This document shows, one piece after another, positions 39,005-48,214 of a stretch of 64,000 nt of DNA. Positions within the stretch are counted from its first letter, which is position 1; every line of letters begins with the position of its first letter. Below the pieces are notes generated by a model, which saw nothing but the letters and a program-made list of their open reading frames with translations, had not been told where the DNA came from and did no database searches. Origin of the DNA: DSVZ01 sp037439785 (GTDB lineage Bacteria > Verrucomicrobiota > Verrucomicrobiia > Limisphaerales > J093); the NCBI GenBank assembly GCA_037439785.1, contig JBBIVJ010000023.1, positions 1 through 64,000 on the forward strand. Reading direction: 5' to 3'. Made by a program: the position numbers and the translations under genes.

Positions 39005-41179
39005 TCAATCCAACAGGCCGTGGTGGTAGTCCCGGTCGCTGTTGAGTGAGTACCGCGGTGAGGTCTTCAGCGAGATCATGGCGCCGATCGAGTAATCCTC
39101 GGTCCCCCAGCGGGGGTTGCGCAGCCGGAAGACCAGGGCGCCGGTCCAGCTCCGGAAGTCGCGCTGGAGCACGTAAAACTGCTCGTCCAGGTTGCCGTCG
39201 CGGGCCTCGAAGTAGTGGACGGCGCGCAGCGACCAGTTCTCGTTGAGTTTGAACCGGAGGCTGTGGATGAAGAGGTTGTTGGCCGAGTCAGGTCCTTCGC
39301 CCGGCCAGCCGGCGAAGTAGCGGTGGGCCAATTGCCAGCTCCAGCGGTCGTTGGGCTCGATGCTCAGGGTGTGGTAGGCCAGCCGGAGGGTGGACTCGTT
39401 GAAGTCGTGGCGAATCTGCGAACTGAACAACAGCCAGGAACGCGGGCGGAACTCCAACTCCGAGTAAAGGTCGCCGTAGGTGCGTTGATCGGGCCGCGGG
39501 TCCAGTCGCCAGTCCAGCAGCAGGTTCCAGTGCAGCAGGTTTTCCAGGACCCCGTCCCGCCGGGTTTGGAGCCGCTGGCGCAGGCCGAAGCGGATGGCGT
39601 TTTGAGCGTTGATCGAGTCAATCGCCACATAGTCCGGGAAGTCCACCGGCAGGAGCCGGAAGCTGTTGAGCTCGTCATCAAACTGCGGCAGGCGCGGCGG
39701 CTCGACCGAGGGGTCCGGCACAAACACGTAGTTGACCGAGGGCTCGACGATGTGCCGCAAACCCTGCACGTCCAGCAGCCGGCTCTCGGCCCCGCGCCAG
39801 AGTCGGGAGGCCTTGGCGGAAAGCTCGGCCCCGGTGTTGAAGACCCAACGGTCCGTGGCCTCCAGTGCCGTGTCCCGGCCCTCCTGCTCGCCGTACCAGG
39901 TGAAGCGCCCGCCCACCCGCGGGGTCACGTTCAGCCAGCCCCCCAACGTCCGGGGGAGGAGCAACTGGTGGAAGGTGTCCGCCCGCATCGCCGCGTAATG
40001 CGGCCGGGCGTCGTAGGCGAAACGCCGGCGCAGCCAGGCCGCCGAACTGTCGCTCTCGTAGTAAACCGGCGAGACCCCCAACTGCTGGCGCGTGCCGGTG
40101 AAGCGGATGTCCGGCAGCCGCTCGACCGTCTCGTAAAAGTCGTACAGCTGTCCCTGGGCGAGCACGTCCAGGGTGAAGTTGTCCCAGCGCTGGTTGAGGT
40201 TGGCGAAGCTCTGGGGCTGCAGGTTCTCCCGGTGCTGGCGCTCGAAGAAGTCGCGCGTCACGAACTCGTCGCTCTGGGCGTGGAGCCGGCCGCGGAAGGT
40301 CAGGTTGGTCCCCAGCCGGGCGCGGTGGCTGTAGCGTACCCGCCAGCGGTGGGGATCGAGGTCCTGGCCGGGCGAGTTGGTGCCGGCCTCGAAGTCGTAG
40401 GTGAAGTAGGTGGTCAGGTCATTGGTGCCCAGCGTCCCCAGGGCGCTTTGCAGGTCCAGTCCCGTGCCCACCCCGCGGCGCTGGCGCAGGTCCAGGCGCA
40501 CGGAGGTCTGGAGGTTGGTCAGGGGCGACCAGTGGTAGGCGCTGAGCAGGTAGGGCCCGTACACACTGCGGTAGCCGGGCTTGACCTCCCAGCCCGCGGG
40601 CGGGCGGTCGAAGGAGTACCGGTAGCGCGGCAGGTAAAACACCGGCACCCGCCCCAGCAGCAGGGTCGCCCCGCGCGCCTCGACGTACCGGCCAGGGACC
40701 ACGGTCAACTGCCGCGCCCGTACCCGGTAGCCGGGCGTCTGGAAATCGTCAGGCGTGACGAAGGCCTCGGTGGCGGTGTGGACCTGATTGGTCAGATCGG
40801 TGCTCAGGCTGGCCCCGCCGAACCACAGTGGCTTCAGCCCCGCCCGAAACGGACCGGACCGGACCGTGCGGGTTTGGAAGTTGTAGCTCAGGGCGTCGGC
40901 GGTCCACAGTTCCCCGCCGCGGTACAGGCGCACCTCGCCTTCGGCGCGCACCTCGCCGGTGTCCCGTTCCAACCAGATGCGGTGGGCGGTCAGCCGGACA
41001 TCGCCCGAGGTCAATTCCACCCCCTCCGGGCTGGTGGCCATGCCGGTGGCCTCGTCGTACTCGAATTCCCCCTCCGGACCCAGGGAGCGCAGCTCGAGGG
41101 TGCCGGTCTCGCCGGCCCGAGCCACCGCCCCGCAGGCGAACAGCAGAAGGGCGAGCAGGAACCGGCGCGTGCGCGTCAT
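39005..41179 (-). CDS. lptD: LPS-assembly outer-membrane protein LptD
   Basis: 724 residues with a signal peptide (RRFLLALLLFACGAVARA). The N-terminal OstA/LptA-like domain has EYDEATGMATSPEGVELTSG and LTAHRIWLERDTGEVRAEGE, and the rest is a long beta-barrel with alternating aromatic strands, ending in RYSLNSDRDYHHGLLD. This architecture identifies LptD, which inserts lipopolysaccharide in the outer leaflet. The cysteines that form disulfides in E. coli LptD were not seen. It is about the usual length. Confidence 0.88.
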   Translation of the reverse strand: MTRTRRFLLALLLFACGAVARAGETGTLELRSLGPEGEFEYDEATGMATSPEGVELTSGDVRLTAHRIWLERDTGEVRAEGEVRLYRGGELWTADALSYNFQTRTVRSGPFRAGLKPLWFGGASLSTDLTNQVHTATEAFVTPDDFQTPGYRVRARQLTVVPGRYVEARGATLLLGRVPVFYLPRYRYSFDRPPAGWEVKPGYRSVYGPYLLSAYHWSPLTNLQTSVRLDLRQRRGVGTGLDLQSALGTLGTNDLTTYFTYDFEAGTNSPGQDLDPHRWRVRYSHRARLGTNLTFRGRLHAQSDEFVTRDFFERQHRENLQPQSFANLNQRWDNFTLDVLAQGQLYDFYETVERLPDIRFTGTRQQLGVSPVYYESDSSAAWLRRRFAYDARPHYAAMRADTFHQLLLPRTLGGWLNVTPRVGGRFTWYGEQEGRDTALEATDRWVFNTGAELSAKASRLWRGAESRLLDVQGLRHIVEPSVNYVFVPDPSVEPPRLPQFDDELNSFRLLPVDFPDYVAIDSINAQNAIRFGLRQRLQTRRDGVLENLLHWNLLLDWRLDPRPDQRTYGDLYSELEFRPRSWLLFSSQIRHDFNESTLRLAYHTLSIEPNDRWSWQLAHRYFAGWPGEGPDSANNLFIHSLRFKLNENWSLRAVHYFEARDGNLDEQFYVLQRDFRSWTGALVFRLRNPRWGTEDYSIGAMISLKTSPRYSLNSDRDYHHGLLD

Positions 41180-41257
41180 GCGCCGGCACGCTAGCCCGGG
41201 CCGGCGGCGGGGCCAAGCCGATTTGCCGGTCGCCCCCCTCTCCCCCGCGCGGGAGCT

Positions 41258-42433
41258 TCACCGCACCAGGTGGCGCACGAACCGCTCGAGCCGGTCCAGC
41301 CCTTTTTCGAGGTTGGCCATGCTGGTCGCGTAGCTGAGGCGGATGTACTCATCCGCCCCGAAGGCGATGCCGGGCACGGCGGCCACCTTTTCCTCGTCCA
41401 GCAGCCGGGAACAGAACTCGACGCTCCGCAGTCCCGTGCCGGCGATGTGGGGGAAGAGGTAGAAGGCCCCCTTGGCGTTGACGCAGTGGAGACCGGGCAT
41501 GGCCTGGAGCCGCTGGTGGGCATAGGTGCGCCGCTTGGCAAACTCCGCCCGCCAGACCTGGAGATGGTCCTGCGGGCCGGTCAGGGCCGCCACCGCGCCC
41601 TTTTGGGCAAAGGAGGTCGGGTTGCTGGTGCTGTGGCTTTGGATGGCGTCAATGGCCCGCGCCACCGGTTCGGGCGCGGCCAGGAAGCCCAGCCGCCAGC
41701 CGGTCATGCTCCAGGCCTTGGCGAAGCCATGCACCACGATGGTGTGGGTGTAATGCTCGGGGCTGAAGCCGGCCATGCTCCGGTGCACGGCGCCGTCGTA
41801 CACCAGGTGCTCGTAAATCTCGTCGCTCATGACCAGCACGTCCCGCTCGAGGCAGACCTCGCCCAGCGCCCGCAGTTCCTCCGGCGAGTACACCGTGCCG
41901 GTGGGGTTGCTGGGGGAGTTGAGGATCAGCAGCCGCGTGCGGTCGGTCAGGGCCGCCCGGAGTTGCTCGGGCGTGAGTTTGAACTCGGTGGCATCGGTGG
42001 TGGGCAGAATGACCGGCCGGGCGCCCGCCAGTTTCACCATCTCCGGGTAGCTCAGCCAGTAGGGGGCGGGGATGATCACCTCGTCGCCGGGGCCGCACGT
42101 GGCCAGGATGGTGTTGAAGCAGGAATGCTTGCCGCCGCAGGAGACGATGATCTGGGACGGTTTGTAGGTGAGGCCGTTTTCCCGTTGGAACTTGTCGGCG
42201 ATGGCCTGGCGCAGTTCCGGGATGCCGCTGCTGGGGGTGTACTTGGTGAACCCCTCGTCCAACGCCTTTTTGGCCGCGTCCTTGATGTGCTGTGGGGTGT
42301 CAAAGTCCGGCTCGCCGGCCCCGAAGCCCACCACGTCCAGGCCCTCGGCCTTCATCTGCTTGGCGCGAGCGTCAATGGCGAGGGTCAGGGAGGGCGACAG
42401 GGCGGCGGCCTGAGGGGAGATGCGATAATTCAT
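41258..42433 (-). CDS. Class I/II PLP aminotransferase, aspartate aminotransferase type
   Basis: 391 residues. SLTLAIDARAKQMKAEGLDV and VVGFGAGEPDFDTPQHIKDA are the typical start of the Ib aspartate aminotransferases; YTPSSGIPELRQAIADKFQR, ILNSPSNPTGTVYSPEELR and the PLP-lysine region HGFAKAWSMTGWRLGF (Lys near 237) follow. It probably interconverts aspartate and oxaloacetate, though prephenate or other amino-acid use cannot be excluded. ATG 42433 gives MNYRISPQAAALSPS, typical for the family. Confidence 0.93.
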   Translation of the reverse strand: MNYRISPQAAALSPSLTLAIDARAKQMKAEGLDVVGFGAGEPDFDTPQHIKDAAKKALDEGFTKYTPSSGIPELRQAIADKFQRENGLTYKPSQIIVSCGGKHSCFNTILATCGPGDEVIIPAPYWLSYPEMVKLAGARPVILPTTDATEFKLTPEQLRAALTDRTRLLILNSPSNPTGTVYSPEELRALGEVCLERDVLVMSDEIYEHLVYDGAVHRSMAGFSPEHYTHTIVVHGFAKAWSMTGWRLGFLAAPEPVARAIDAIQSHSTSNPTSFAQKGAVAALTGPQDHLQVWRAEFAKRRTYAHQRLQAMPGLHCVNAKGAFYLFPHIAGTGLRSVEFCSRLLDEEKVAAVPGIAFGADEYIRLSYATSMANLEKGLDRLERFVRHLVR

Positions 42434-42572
42434 GGTGTGTTGGCAAAAGGCAGGTTAAAGCCGACCTGCTCACCGGCAAGGGAGAAGTCGCTGGGCGCAC
42501 TCACGGGAGAGCGGTCCACGGTCACCGTGGGGCGGCTGCCGGCGCGGGGGGCAGCCGGGGGCCGCCCCCGCC

Positions 42573-42737
42573 CTAGGGGGATTCTGGCCGGCGATTCGTG
42601 GGCGGGGCCTGCTGTCGGGCCTGCCTCTTCACAGCGTCCCGCCGCTCGGCCAGCAGCCAGGCCACCAGCATCGGCGCCGAGCAAATCAGCAGGCCGATGG
42701 GCACGACAAAAATGCTCCAGAATTGGTCACTCGTCAC
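42573..42737 (-). CDS. Small single-pass membrane protein
   Basis: 54 residues from GTG 42737, with one transmembrane helix (IFVVPIGLLICSAPMLVAWL) and a basic tail. I do not recognise the family. The frame is open farther upstream, but that part is low-complexity and overlaps repeat-like sequence. The ribosome binding site is weak, so this is a moderate call. Confidence 0.4.
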   Translation of the reverse strand: MTSDQFWSIFVVPIGLLICSAPMLVAWLLAERRDAVKRQARQQAPPTNRRPESP

Positions 42738-43199
42738 AGGGCGGGAAGTGTGGAAGGCCACGGCCGCTTGTAAAGCCCCGCCTGCGCGCCGCCGCCAGCC
42801 CCCTGCACCGTTCTCGGACAGTCCCGCACGAAAGGAACCCCCGGCCCTCGGGCTCGGTTGGGCAAGCGGTACCTGGCTCTTTCTCAACCTACCGGACGCA
42901 ACCTCCGAGGGTACACGCCGTGGGGATGCCCGACTGGCCCGCGTGGCCGGGGGGCATCTTAATTGAGTGCAGGGTTGTAGCGCAGGTTTCCAACCTGCCG
43001 TATCGCCGATGACCCAACCGGCGGCTCGGATGGACGTGGAGGGTCTGCGGGTTGGGAAACCCGCGAGACAGCAGACGGGGAAGTCTGCGCTACCGCAAAC
43101 CCGGCCACGGCAGGAAACTGAGATGCGTCCCTGGCTGGCGTGGGGGGGGGGGAATGCCATTGACGCCAGGTCGAGGACCGGCCTAGCTTGGGCGCGGGT
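42738..43199. repeat. Intergenic region with dispersed hairpin repeats
   Basis: No gene is seen. From 42974, TAGCGCAGGTTTCCAACCTG pairs internally (CAGGTT/AACCTG), and a related unit near 43047-43092 (GGGTTGGGAAACCC, then GACGGGGAAGTC and GCGCTACC) lies in the other orientation. The words match those in the 23532-24354 island. Confidence 0.55.
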
Positions 43200-43278
43200 G
43201 GTGGCTGTAGCTCAGCCTGGTTAGAGCTCCAGATTGTGGATCTGGCTGTCGCGGGTTCAAATCCCGTCAGCCACCCCA
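43200..43278 (+). tRNA. tRNA-His (GTG)
   Basis: Cloverleaf with acceptor GTGGCTG/CAGCCAC, the histidine-specific extra G at position -1 (43200), anticodon loop TTGTGGA reading GTG, T-arm GCGGG-TTCAAAT-CCCGT and discriminator C. CCA is encoded at 43276-43278. Confidence 0.95.
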
Positions 43279-43430
43279 CCCGCTGATTTTCCCCCCTTCC
43301 CGCCCGGCCCGGCATTTCCCGCTCGCGCTCTGCCGGCGCAGGGCGGGTGTGTGCCGGTCTTCCTTGCCGGGGGGGAAAGGAGCAGGCGGGGCACGCGGCA
43401 GGGCAGCGGTCGCGGGGCGGGGGCCGCGGC

Positions 43431-44225
43431 TCAGCTCACGGGGCGGACGTTGCCTTCGCAGTTCATTTCGAAGGCCAGGGGGCTCAGCGGGTAGGGGCGG
43501 GTCTTGAAATCCCCTGCGATGCGGGCGCGGAACGCGGCCTGGCTTTGCGCGGAATTGCGCACCGACCAGCAGATCAAAAAGTCCCGGTTGGGAATGCCGA
43601 AGCGGAACGGCAGGCCGAGGTGTTCCTCCGCCACGGCGCGCCAGCGGGGCAGCAGCACGCGTACGGCGTCGTAGCCGTCCCCCGTGGTCATGGCCAGCAT
43701 CCGTTCCCGAGCCAGGCTGACCTGGATGGGCAGCCCGCGCGAGCGGGCGGTGAGGTTGGCCTCGGCGATGGCGAAGGCCTGGGACGCGGAGACGCTCCAG
43801 GCGGCGAGTTCGTCCCGGCGCGCGTACCGGTAGCCGTGGGGGGCGTCAATCACCAGCCCGACCCGCACGCCCGGTCCGAAGGGCCGCTCCGCAAGGGGGA
43901 GCTTCGCCAGGAAAGTCTCGGGCATGAGCTGCGGCAGGAGGATGGGCCGGGCCTCTCCCCAGCTCAGCCCGCCCAGCAACGTGTTGGCTTCGCCCAGCAA
44001 CAGGTTGAAATGCTGCTTCACCAGCCGTCGCAGCGTCGGCAGCCCGCCCCCTGCTTCGCGGTATTTCGCCGCCAGGTTGCTCAACCCGAACTGCGCCTCC
44101 CCCAACCGGACCGTCTCCCCGTCCGCGCCCAGACTCGCCGGCTGCTGTGGGTACAGCTCACGCAACAGCTCCAGCACCTGCCGGGCGAAGGCGCGGGCAT
44201 CCTCGGAGGGCTCGGGAGCGCTCAT
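43431..44225 (-). CDS. DUF1444-like (YtpQ-type) protein
   Basis: 264 residues from ATG 44225. PIQVSLARERMLAMTTGDGYD, AVRVLLPRWRAVAEEHLGLP and FRFGIPNRDFLICWSVRNSA resemble DUF1444 proteins, in which a conserved Asp-rich AVxxGDGYDA segment is followed by IPNRDxLxxW. The family has no established biochemical function. The N-terminus carries the ARAFARQVLELLRELYPQQP helix. No ribosome binding site is evident. It is divergent from leuB, with 159 bases between them. Confidence 0.65.
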   Translation of the reverse strand: MSAPEPSEDARAFARQVLELLRELYPQQPASLGADGETVRLGEAQFGLSNLAAKYREAGGGLPTLRRLVKQHFNLLLGEANTLLGGLSWGEARPILLPQLMPETFLAKLPLAERPFGPGVRVGLVIDAPHGYRYARRDELAAWSVSASQAFAIAEANLTARSRGLPIQVSLARERMLAMTTGDGYDAVRVLLPRWRAVAEEHLGLPFRFGIPNRDFLICWSVRNSAQSQAAFRARIAGDFKTRPYPLSPLAFEMNCEGNVRPVS

Positions 44226-44384
44226 GCTCGCGGGAACTGTGCGGACGCCCACGCCCCTTGTCCACGCCTCGTTGGATGGCCCGCCGCGGGGGTCGGCCCG
44301 CAAAACCAGTTGTCCGCCGGTCGCGAAGCCCTAGCATCCGCCTCTCCGACCCGGCCGGAGTCCTCCGCCGGGCGGTACAGCATC

Positions 44385-45494
44385 ATGAAGACCTACTCCA
44401 TAGCAGTCATTGGCGGCGACGGCACCGGACCCGAGGTGGTCCGCGAGGCGCGCAAGGTGCTGGATGCGGCAGCCCCGCGTTTCGGCGTCAAACTCGAGTA
44501 CACCGACTATGACCTGGGCGGGCAGCGCTACCTGCGCACCGGCGAGGTGATGCCCGACAGCGTCCTGGAGGAGATGCGGCGTTTCCCGGCAATCCTGCTG
44601 GGGGCCATCGGCCATCCCGAGGTCAAGCCGGGCATCTTGGAGAAAGGCATCCTGCTGCGGCTGCGCTTCGAGCTGGAACAATACATCAACCTGCGGCCAG
44701 TCCGGCTCTACGACGCGCGGTTCTGTCCGCTCAAGGACAAGCGGCCGGAGGACATTGACTTCGTGGTGGTGCGCGAGAACAACGAGGGCCTCTACACCGG
44801 AGCGGGCGGTTTTGTCTTCAAGGGCACCCCGCACGAAATCGCCGTCCAGGAAAGCATCAACACCCGCCGCGGCGTCGAGCGCTGCCTGCGCTTTGCCTTC
44901 GACTACGCCCGCCGACGCCGGGGGGGTCGGCCCTGGCGCGGGCTCAAACCCGCGGAGATCGCCGCCGGCCAGAAAGCCCAGCTCACCCTCTGCGGCAAGA
45001 CCAACGTGCTCACCTACGCCTTTGACCTGTGGGAGCGGGCCTTCCACGAGATCGGACAGCGGGACTACCCGGACGTCAAACGCGACTACGCCCACGTGGA
45101 CGCCACCTCCATGTGGTTCGTCAAAAACCCCGAGTGGTTCGACGTGATCGTCACCGACAACATGTTCGGCGACATCATCACCGACCTCGGCGCCATGATC
45201 CAGGGCGGCATGGGCATCGCCGCCGGCGGCAACCTCAACCCCCACGGCACCTCGATGTTCGAGCCCATCGGCGGCAGCGCCCCCAAATACACCGGCCGCA
45301 ACGTCATCAACCCCCTGGCCGCCATCTGCGCCGGCGCCATGATGATGGACTTTCTCGGCGAGACCGCCCTGGCCGCCGCCATCGAAAACGCGGTCATCCG
45401 CACCGTGCGCGAAAAACTCCAGAGCCTCGCCGCCGACCAGATGGGCTACGGCACCCGCGAAGTGGGCGACCTGGTGGCCGCTGCCGTGGCATGA
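44385..45494 (+). CDS. leuB: 3-isopropylmalate dehydrogenase
   Basis: 369 residues from ATG 44385. The sequence contains YSIAVIGGDGTGPEVVREAR, ILLRLRFELEQYINLRPVRL (substrate loop), VVVRENNEGLYTGAGG, VTDNMFGDIITDLGAMIQGG (the NAD/Mg site) and HGTSMFEPIGGSAPKYTGRN. LRLRFELEQYINLRP favours isopropylmalate or tartrate dehydrogenase over isocitrate dehydrogenase. LeuB acts in the third step of leucine synthesis. Its stop overlaps the next gene's ATG (ATGA). Confidence 0.92.
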   Translation: MKTYSIAVIGGDGTGPEVVREARKVLDAAAPRFGVKLEYTDYDLGGQRYLRTGEVMPDSVLEEMRRFPAILLGAIGHPEVKPGILEKGILLRLRFELEQYINLRPVRLYDARFCPLKDKRPEDIDFVVVRENNEGLYTGAGGFVFKGTPHEIAVQESINTRRGVERCLRFAFDYARRRRGGRPWRGLKPAEIAAGQKAQLTLCGKTNVLTYAFDLWERAFHEIGQRDYPDVKRDYAHVDATSMWFVKNPEWFDVIVTDNMFGDIITDLGAMIQGGMGIAAGGNLNPHGTSMFEPIGGSAPKYTGRNVINPLAAICAGAMMMDFLGETALAAAIENAVIRTVREKLQSLAADQMGYGTREVGDLVAAAVA

Positions 45495-46321
45495 CGCGCG
45501 GCGCCCACCACTTCCGCTCCGCCCGGCCGGCCTGGCGTGCCCTCGGGCTCGGCCTGCTGGGACTCGGCCTGGCCCTGGCCGGAAGCAGGGCCGAACCGAC
45601 AGCCCCGGCGGAGACCGTCCCGGAGGCGACGCCGCCCCCGGCCATGCCGTACGAGCCGACCCACGCCTACGAGGACCAGGAAAGGCAGGGTTGGCGGGTG
45701 CGGGTCCATCGGCGGCTGTTGGCGGAACGCGACCTCTGCGCCCGCACGCTGCAGGAACTGGAGCGGCAACTGGAGCGCATCGCCCGCGTGGTTCCGCCCG
45801 GCCCGCTGGCACGCCTGCGCACCATCCCCATCTGGGTCGAACACTCCAGCCGGCAGTTTGCCTGCATGTGCTACCACGAGTCCCGCGAGTGGTTGAGCGC
45901 CCACGGTGTCAACCCCGACAAGACCGGGGCGGTCGAGTTGGCCAATCCGGAGACCTTTCTCCGCTGGACCCGCGAGCAGCCCTGGATGGTGTTGCATGAA
46001 CTGGCCCACGGCTACCACCAGCGGGTGCTGGGGGAGGATTTCCCGGCCCTGCGCCGCTGCTTCGAGCAGGCCCGCGCGCGTGGCCAGTACGAGGCGGTCC
46101 GGCATGTCAACGGCCGCACCGTGCGCCACTACGCCCTGACCAACCTCAAGGAATACTTCGCCGAAGGCACCGAGGCGTTCTTCGGCACGAATGATTTTTA
46201 CCCCTTCGTTCGCGCCGAGCTGCGCCAGCACGACCCCGCCCTGGCGGCCCTGCTGGCGGAAATCTGGGAAGTCCGCGACGCGGACGATTCCGCCCCGGCC
46301 GCCTCGCCCACGCCGCAATGA
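45491..46321 (+). CDS. Exported HExxH zinc metalloprotease-like protein
   Basis: 276 residues with a signal peptide (GLGLLGLGLALAGSRA). The zinc site is VLHELAHGYHQRV, and a downstream NLKEYFAEGTEAFFGTNDF supplies a likely third ligand, as in anthrax lethal-factor-like (ATLF/M34) and related gluzincin folds. Substrate is unknown. The four-base overlap with leuB couples an exported protease to leucine biosynthesis, which is surprising and may only reflect genome compaction. Confidence 0.8.
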   Translation: MTRGAHHFRSARPAWRALGLGLLGLGLALAGSRAEPTAPAETVPEATPPPAMPYEPTHAYEDQERQGWRVRVHRRLLAERDLCARTLQELERQLERIARVVPPGPLARLRTIPIWVEHSSRQFACMCYHESREWLSAHGVNPDKTGAVELANPETFLRWTREQPWMVLHELAHGYHQRVLGEDFPALRRCFEQARARGQYEAVRHVNGRTVRHYALTNLKEYFAEGTEAFFGTNDFYPFVRAELRQHDPALAALLAEIWEVRDADDSAPAASPTPQ

Positions 46322-46845
46322 CGCGGCGGGCCGCCTCATCCGAGTCCGAAGTCCGAAGAGGCTGCTCGGCCCGAAGCGCCTGAAGGCTTGGCGCCTGTCT
46401 GCGTGCGCCGCACAGGCAGGCACGCCAAAAGCTGGCGCAGCCAACAAGGTGAGCTCTCCGCGCGCCAGCGTCCTGGAGTGCGGCAGTCCTCTGCCGCTTG
46501 CGGTTCAGCAAAGCCGGGGCTGGCAGCCGAAGTTGCGCCGGCGGCCAGCCAGCCGGTTCCCGCCGGGACCGCGAGGATGCGGTCCCTCCCAACGACGGTC
46601 CTTCTCGGTGGGGCTCGGGTGGGTCGGCGTCCCCGCCGACCCTGCCTGCTTCCCCCTGTAGCCGCCCTGACGCGCGACGAACCTGCTCCCCGCCGGCTCA
46701 CGCCGGCGGCTACACCGCGAGCGCGGCCTCCCGGCAGGAAAGGATTGTGCGCCGCCGGGCGCTGCGCTAGCTTCGGCGGCGAATCCACTCCATGAACATC
46801 AGGCCCGCCGCAGGCGGGCGCAGCGAACCAACCTTCCCCCAACAC
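46322..46845. repeat. Intergenic hairpin-repeat island
   Basis: No credible gene is present. Visible words are TCCGAAGTCCGAA (46342-46354), GCGCCTGAAGGCTTGGCGC, GGAGTGCGGCAGTCCTCTGC followed by CGCTTGCGG (46474-46503), GGTCGGCGTCCCCGCCGACC and CCGCCGGCTCACGCCGGCGG. The same kinds occur at 49678-50018 and 23532-24354. Confidence 0.6.
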
Positions 46846-47895
46846 ATGAAACGCCGAAGCTTCCTCAAAACCGTGGGCGGCGCCGCCGGGCTGGCCGCCG
46901 TGAATTGGACCCAGATGTTTGGTCACGCTGCGGACCGGCCGGTCCTGGACCACCCCAGCGGCCTGCCCCGGAGGGTGTTGGGCCGCACCGGCCGGGCCAT
47001 TTCCATCGTCGGCTTCCCCGGCCTCGCCCTTTCGCGCCTGTCCCAGGAAGAAAGCAACACCGCGGCGCGGAAGGCCTTTGACCAGGGCTGCAATTATTTT
47101 GACGTGGCCCCGGCTTACGGCGACGCCGAGCAAAAAATGGGCCCGGCCCTGGCCGGCTGGCGCGACCAGGTCTTCCTGTCCTGCAAAACCAAGCTGCGCG
47201 ATGCCAGGGGGGCGCGTGAAGAACTGGAGCGCTCCCTTCAGCGGCTCAAGACCGATCACTTCGACCTGTACCAGCTCCACCACATCCGCTACCCGGCCGA
47301 GGTGCAGCAGGCCCTCGGTCCCGGCGGCGCGCTGCAGACGCTGCTCAAGGCACGCGAGGAGGGGAAGGTGCGCTGGCTGGGCTTCTCGGCCCACACCACC
47401 AAGGGCGCCCTCGAGTTGATGAAGGGCTTCCGCTTCGACACGGTCATGTTCCCGGTCAACTTCGTCGAGTACTTCCTCCTGGGCTTTGGCAAACCGATCC
47501 TCGAACTCGCCAAAGCGCAAGGCGCAGCGGTCATCGCCATCAAACCCACCTCCGCCGGGGCCTGGGCGCCGGGGGCCGAACGCAAGCGCAACTGGTGGTA
47601 CCCGACCCTGGAAACGGTCGAAGACCTCACCCTGGCCCTGCGCTTCACCCTCTCCCTGGACCCGGTGATCACCGGCATCCCCGTGTCGTTCATGGAGGTC
47701 TTTGAAAAGACCCTCGAGGCCGCCCGCGCCTACCGGCGCATCTCCGAAGAGGAACTGGCCCGCCTGCGCGACCGGGCCGCGCAGAGTCTTTCCCTGTTCC
47801 AACGCGAGGAGGACGCCGTGGCCACGGCCGGACTCCCGCCCCGCCGGCTCCACCCGGACAGCCCGCACGAGGCCGGCCCCTGGAGCCACGCCTGA
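46846..47895 (+). CDS. Tat-exported aldo/keto reductase-family protein
   Basis: 349 residues from ATG 46846. MKRRSFLKTVGGAAGLAAVN is a twin-arginine (RRSFLK) signal. The aldo/keto reductase fold follows: FDQGCNYFDVAPAYGDAEQ, SCKTKLRDARGAREELERSL, KTDHFDLYQLHHIRYPAEV and GKVRWLGFSAHTTKGALELM. The usual tetrad is Asp-Tyr-Lys-His (D and Y in FDVAPAYGD; K in CKTK; H in LYQLHH). Many Planctomycetota and Verrucomicrobiota carry such exported homologues of unknown substrate. A start at 46792 exists but lacks the signal layout. Confidence 0.88.
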   Translation: MKRRSFLKTVGGAAGLAAVNWTQMFGHAADRPVLDHPSGLPRRVLGRTGRAISIVGFPGLALSRLSQEESNTAARKAFDQGCNYFDVAPAYGDAEQKMGPALAGWRDQVFLSCKTKLRDARGAREELERSLQRLKTDHFDLYQLHHIRYPAEVQQALGPGGALQTLLKAREEGKVRWLGFSAHTTKGALELMKGFRFDTVMFPVNFVEYFLLGFGKPILELAKAQGAAVIAIKPTSAGAWAPGAERKRNWWYPTLETVEDLTLALRFTLSLDPVITGIPVSFMEVFEKTLEAARAYRRISEEELARLRDRAAQSLSLFQREEDAVATAGLPPRRLHPDSPHEAGPWSHA

Positions 47896-48101
47896 GCGCC
47901 CGCCCGCTCGGGCCTTAGCCGCCGGTCACCCTTGTGCCGACCCGGAGGGGCCGAGGACCACCGCCTTGTGGCGGCCGCGGCAGGCGTGTTTCCCGCGGCA
48001 AGTGGGGATGGGGTCGTCGAGTCCGGGCGCGGCCTGTCTTCAGGGGCGCTGGAAAGCGTTTGACCGGCGTCGGCCGGGGCGCCGCCCGGCCCGGACCCGG
48101 C
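47896..48101. other. Intergenic stretch before the terminator hairpin
   Basis: No gene is seen in the 206 bases after the reductase gene. The next element is the terminator at 48102-48137. Short GC-rich inverted repeats are present but not distinctive. Confidence 0.4.
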
Positions 48102-48137
48102 AGCGGGAAGCAGGTGCCCTGCTTCCCGCTTGCCTTT
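48102..48137 (+). terminator. Hairpin terminator after the aldo/keto reductase gene
   Basis: A perfect 12-bp stem, 48102-48113 (AGCGGGAAGCAG) with 48119-48130, and a five-base loop are followed by TGCCTTTT. Because it is about 200 bases from the reductase stop it may instead end a small transcript. Confidence 0.6.
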
Positions 48138-48214
48138 TGGCCTGCTGTTATGATGATTTGGCTGTGACCACCCAACCCGTGAACGCAGCATCCTTGCAGA
48201 AGGACCCTTCGCGT

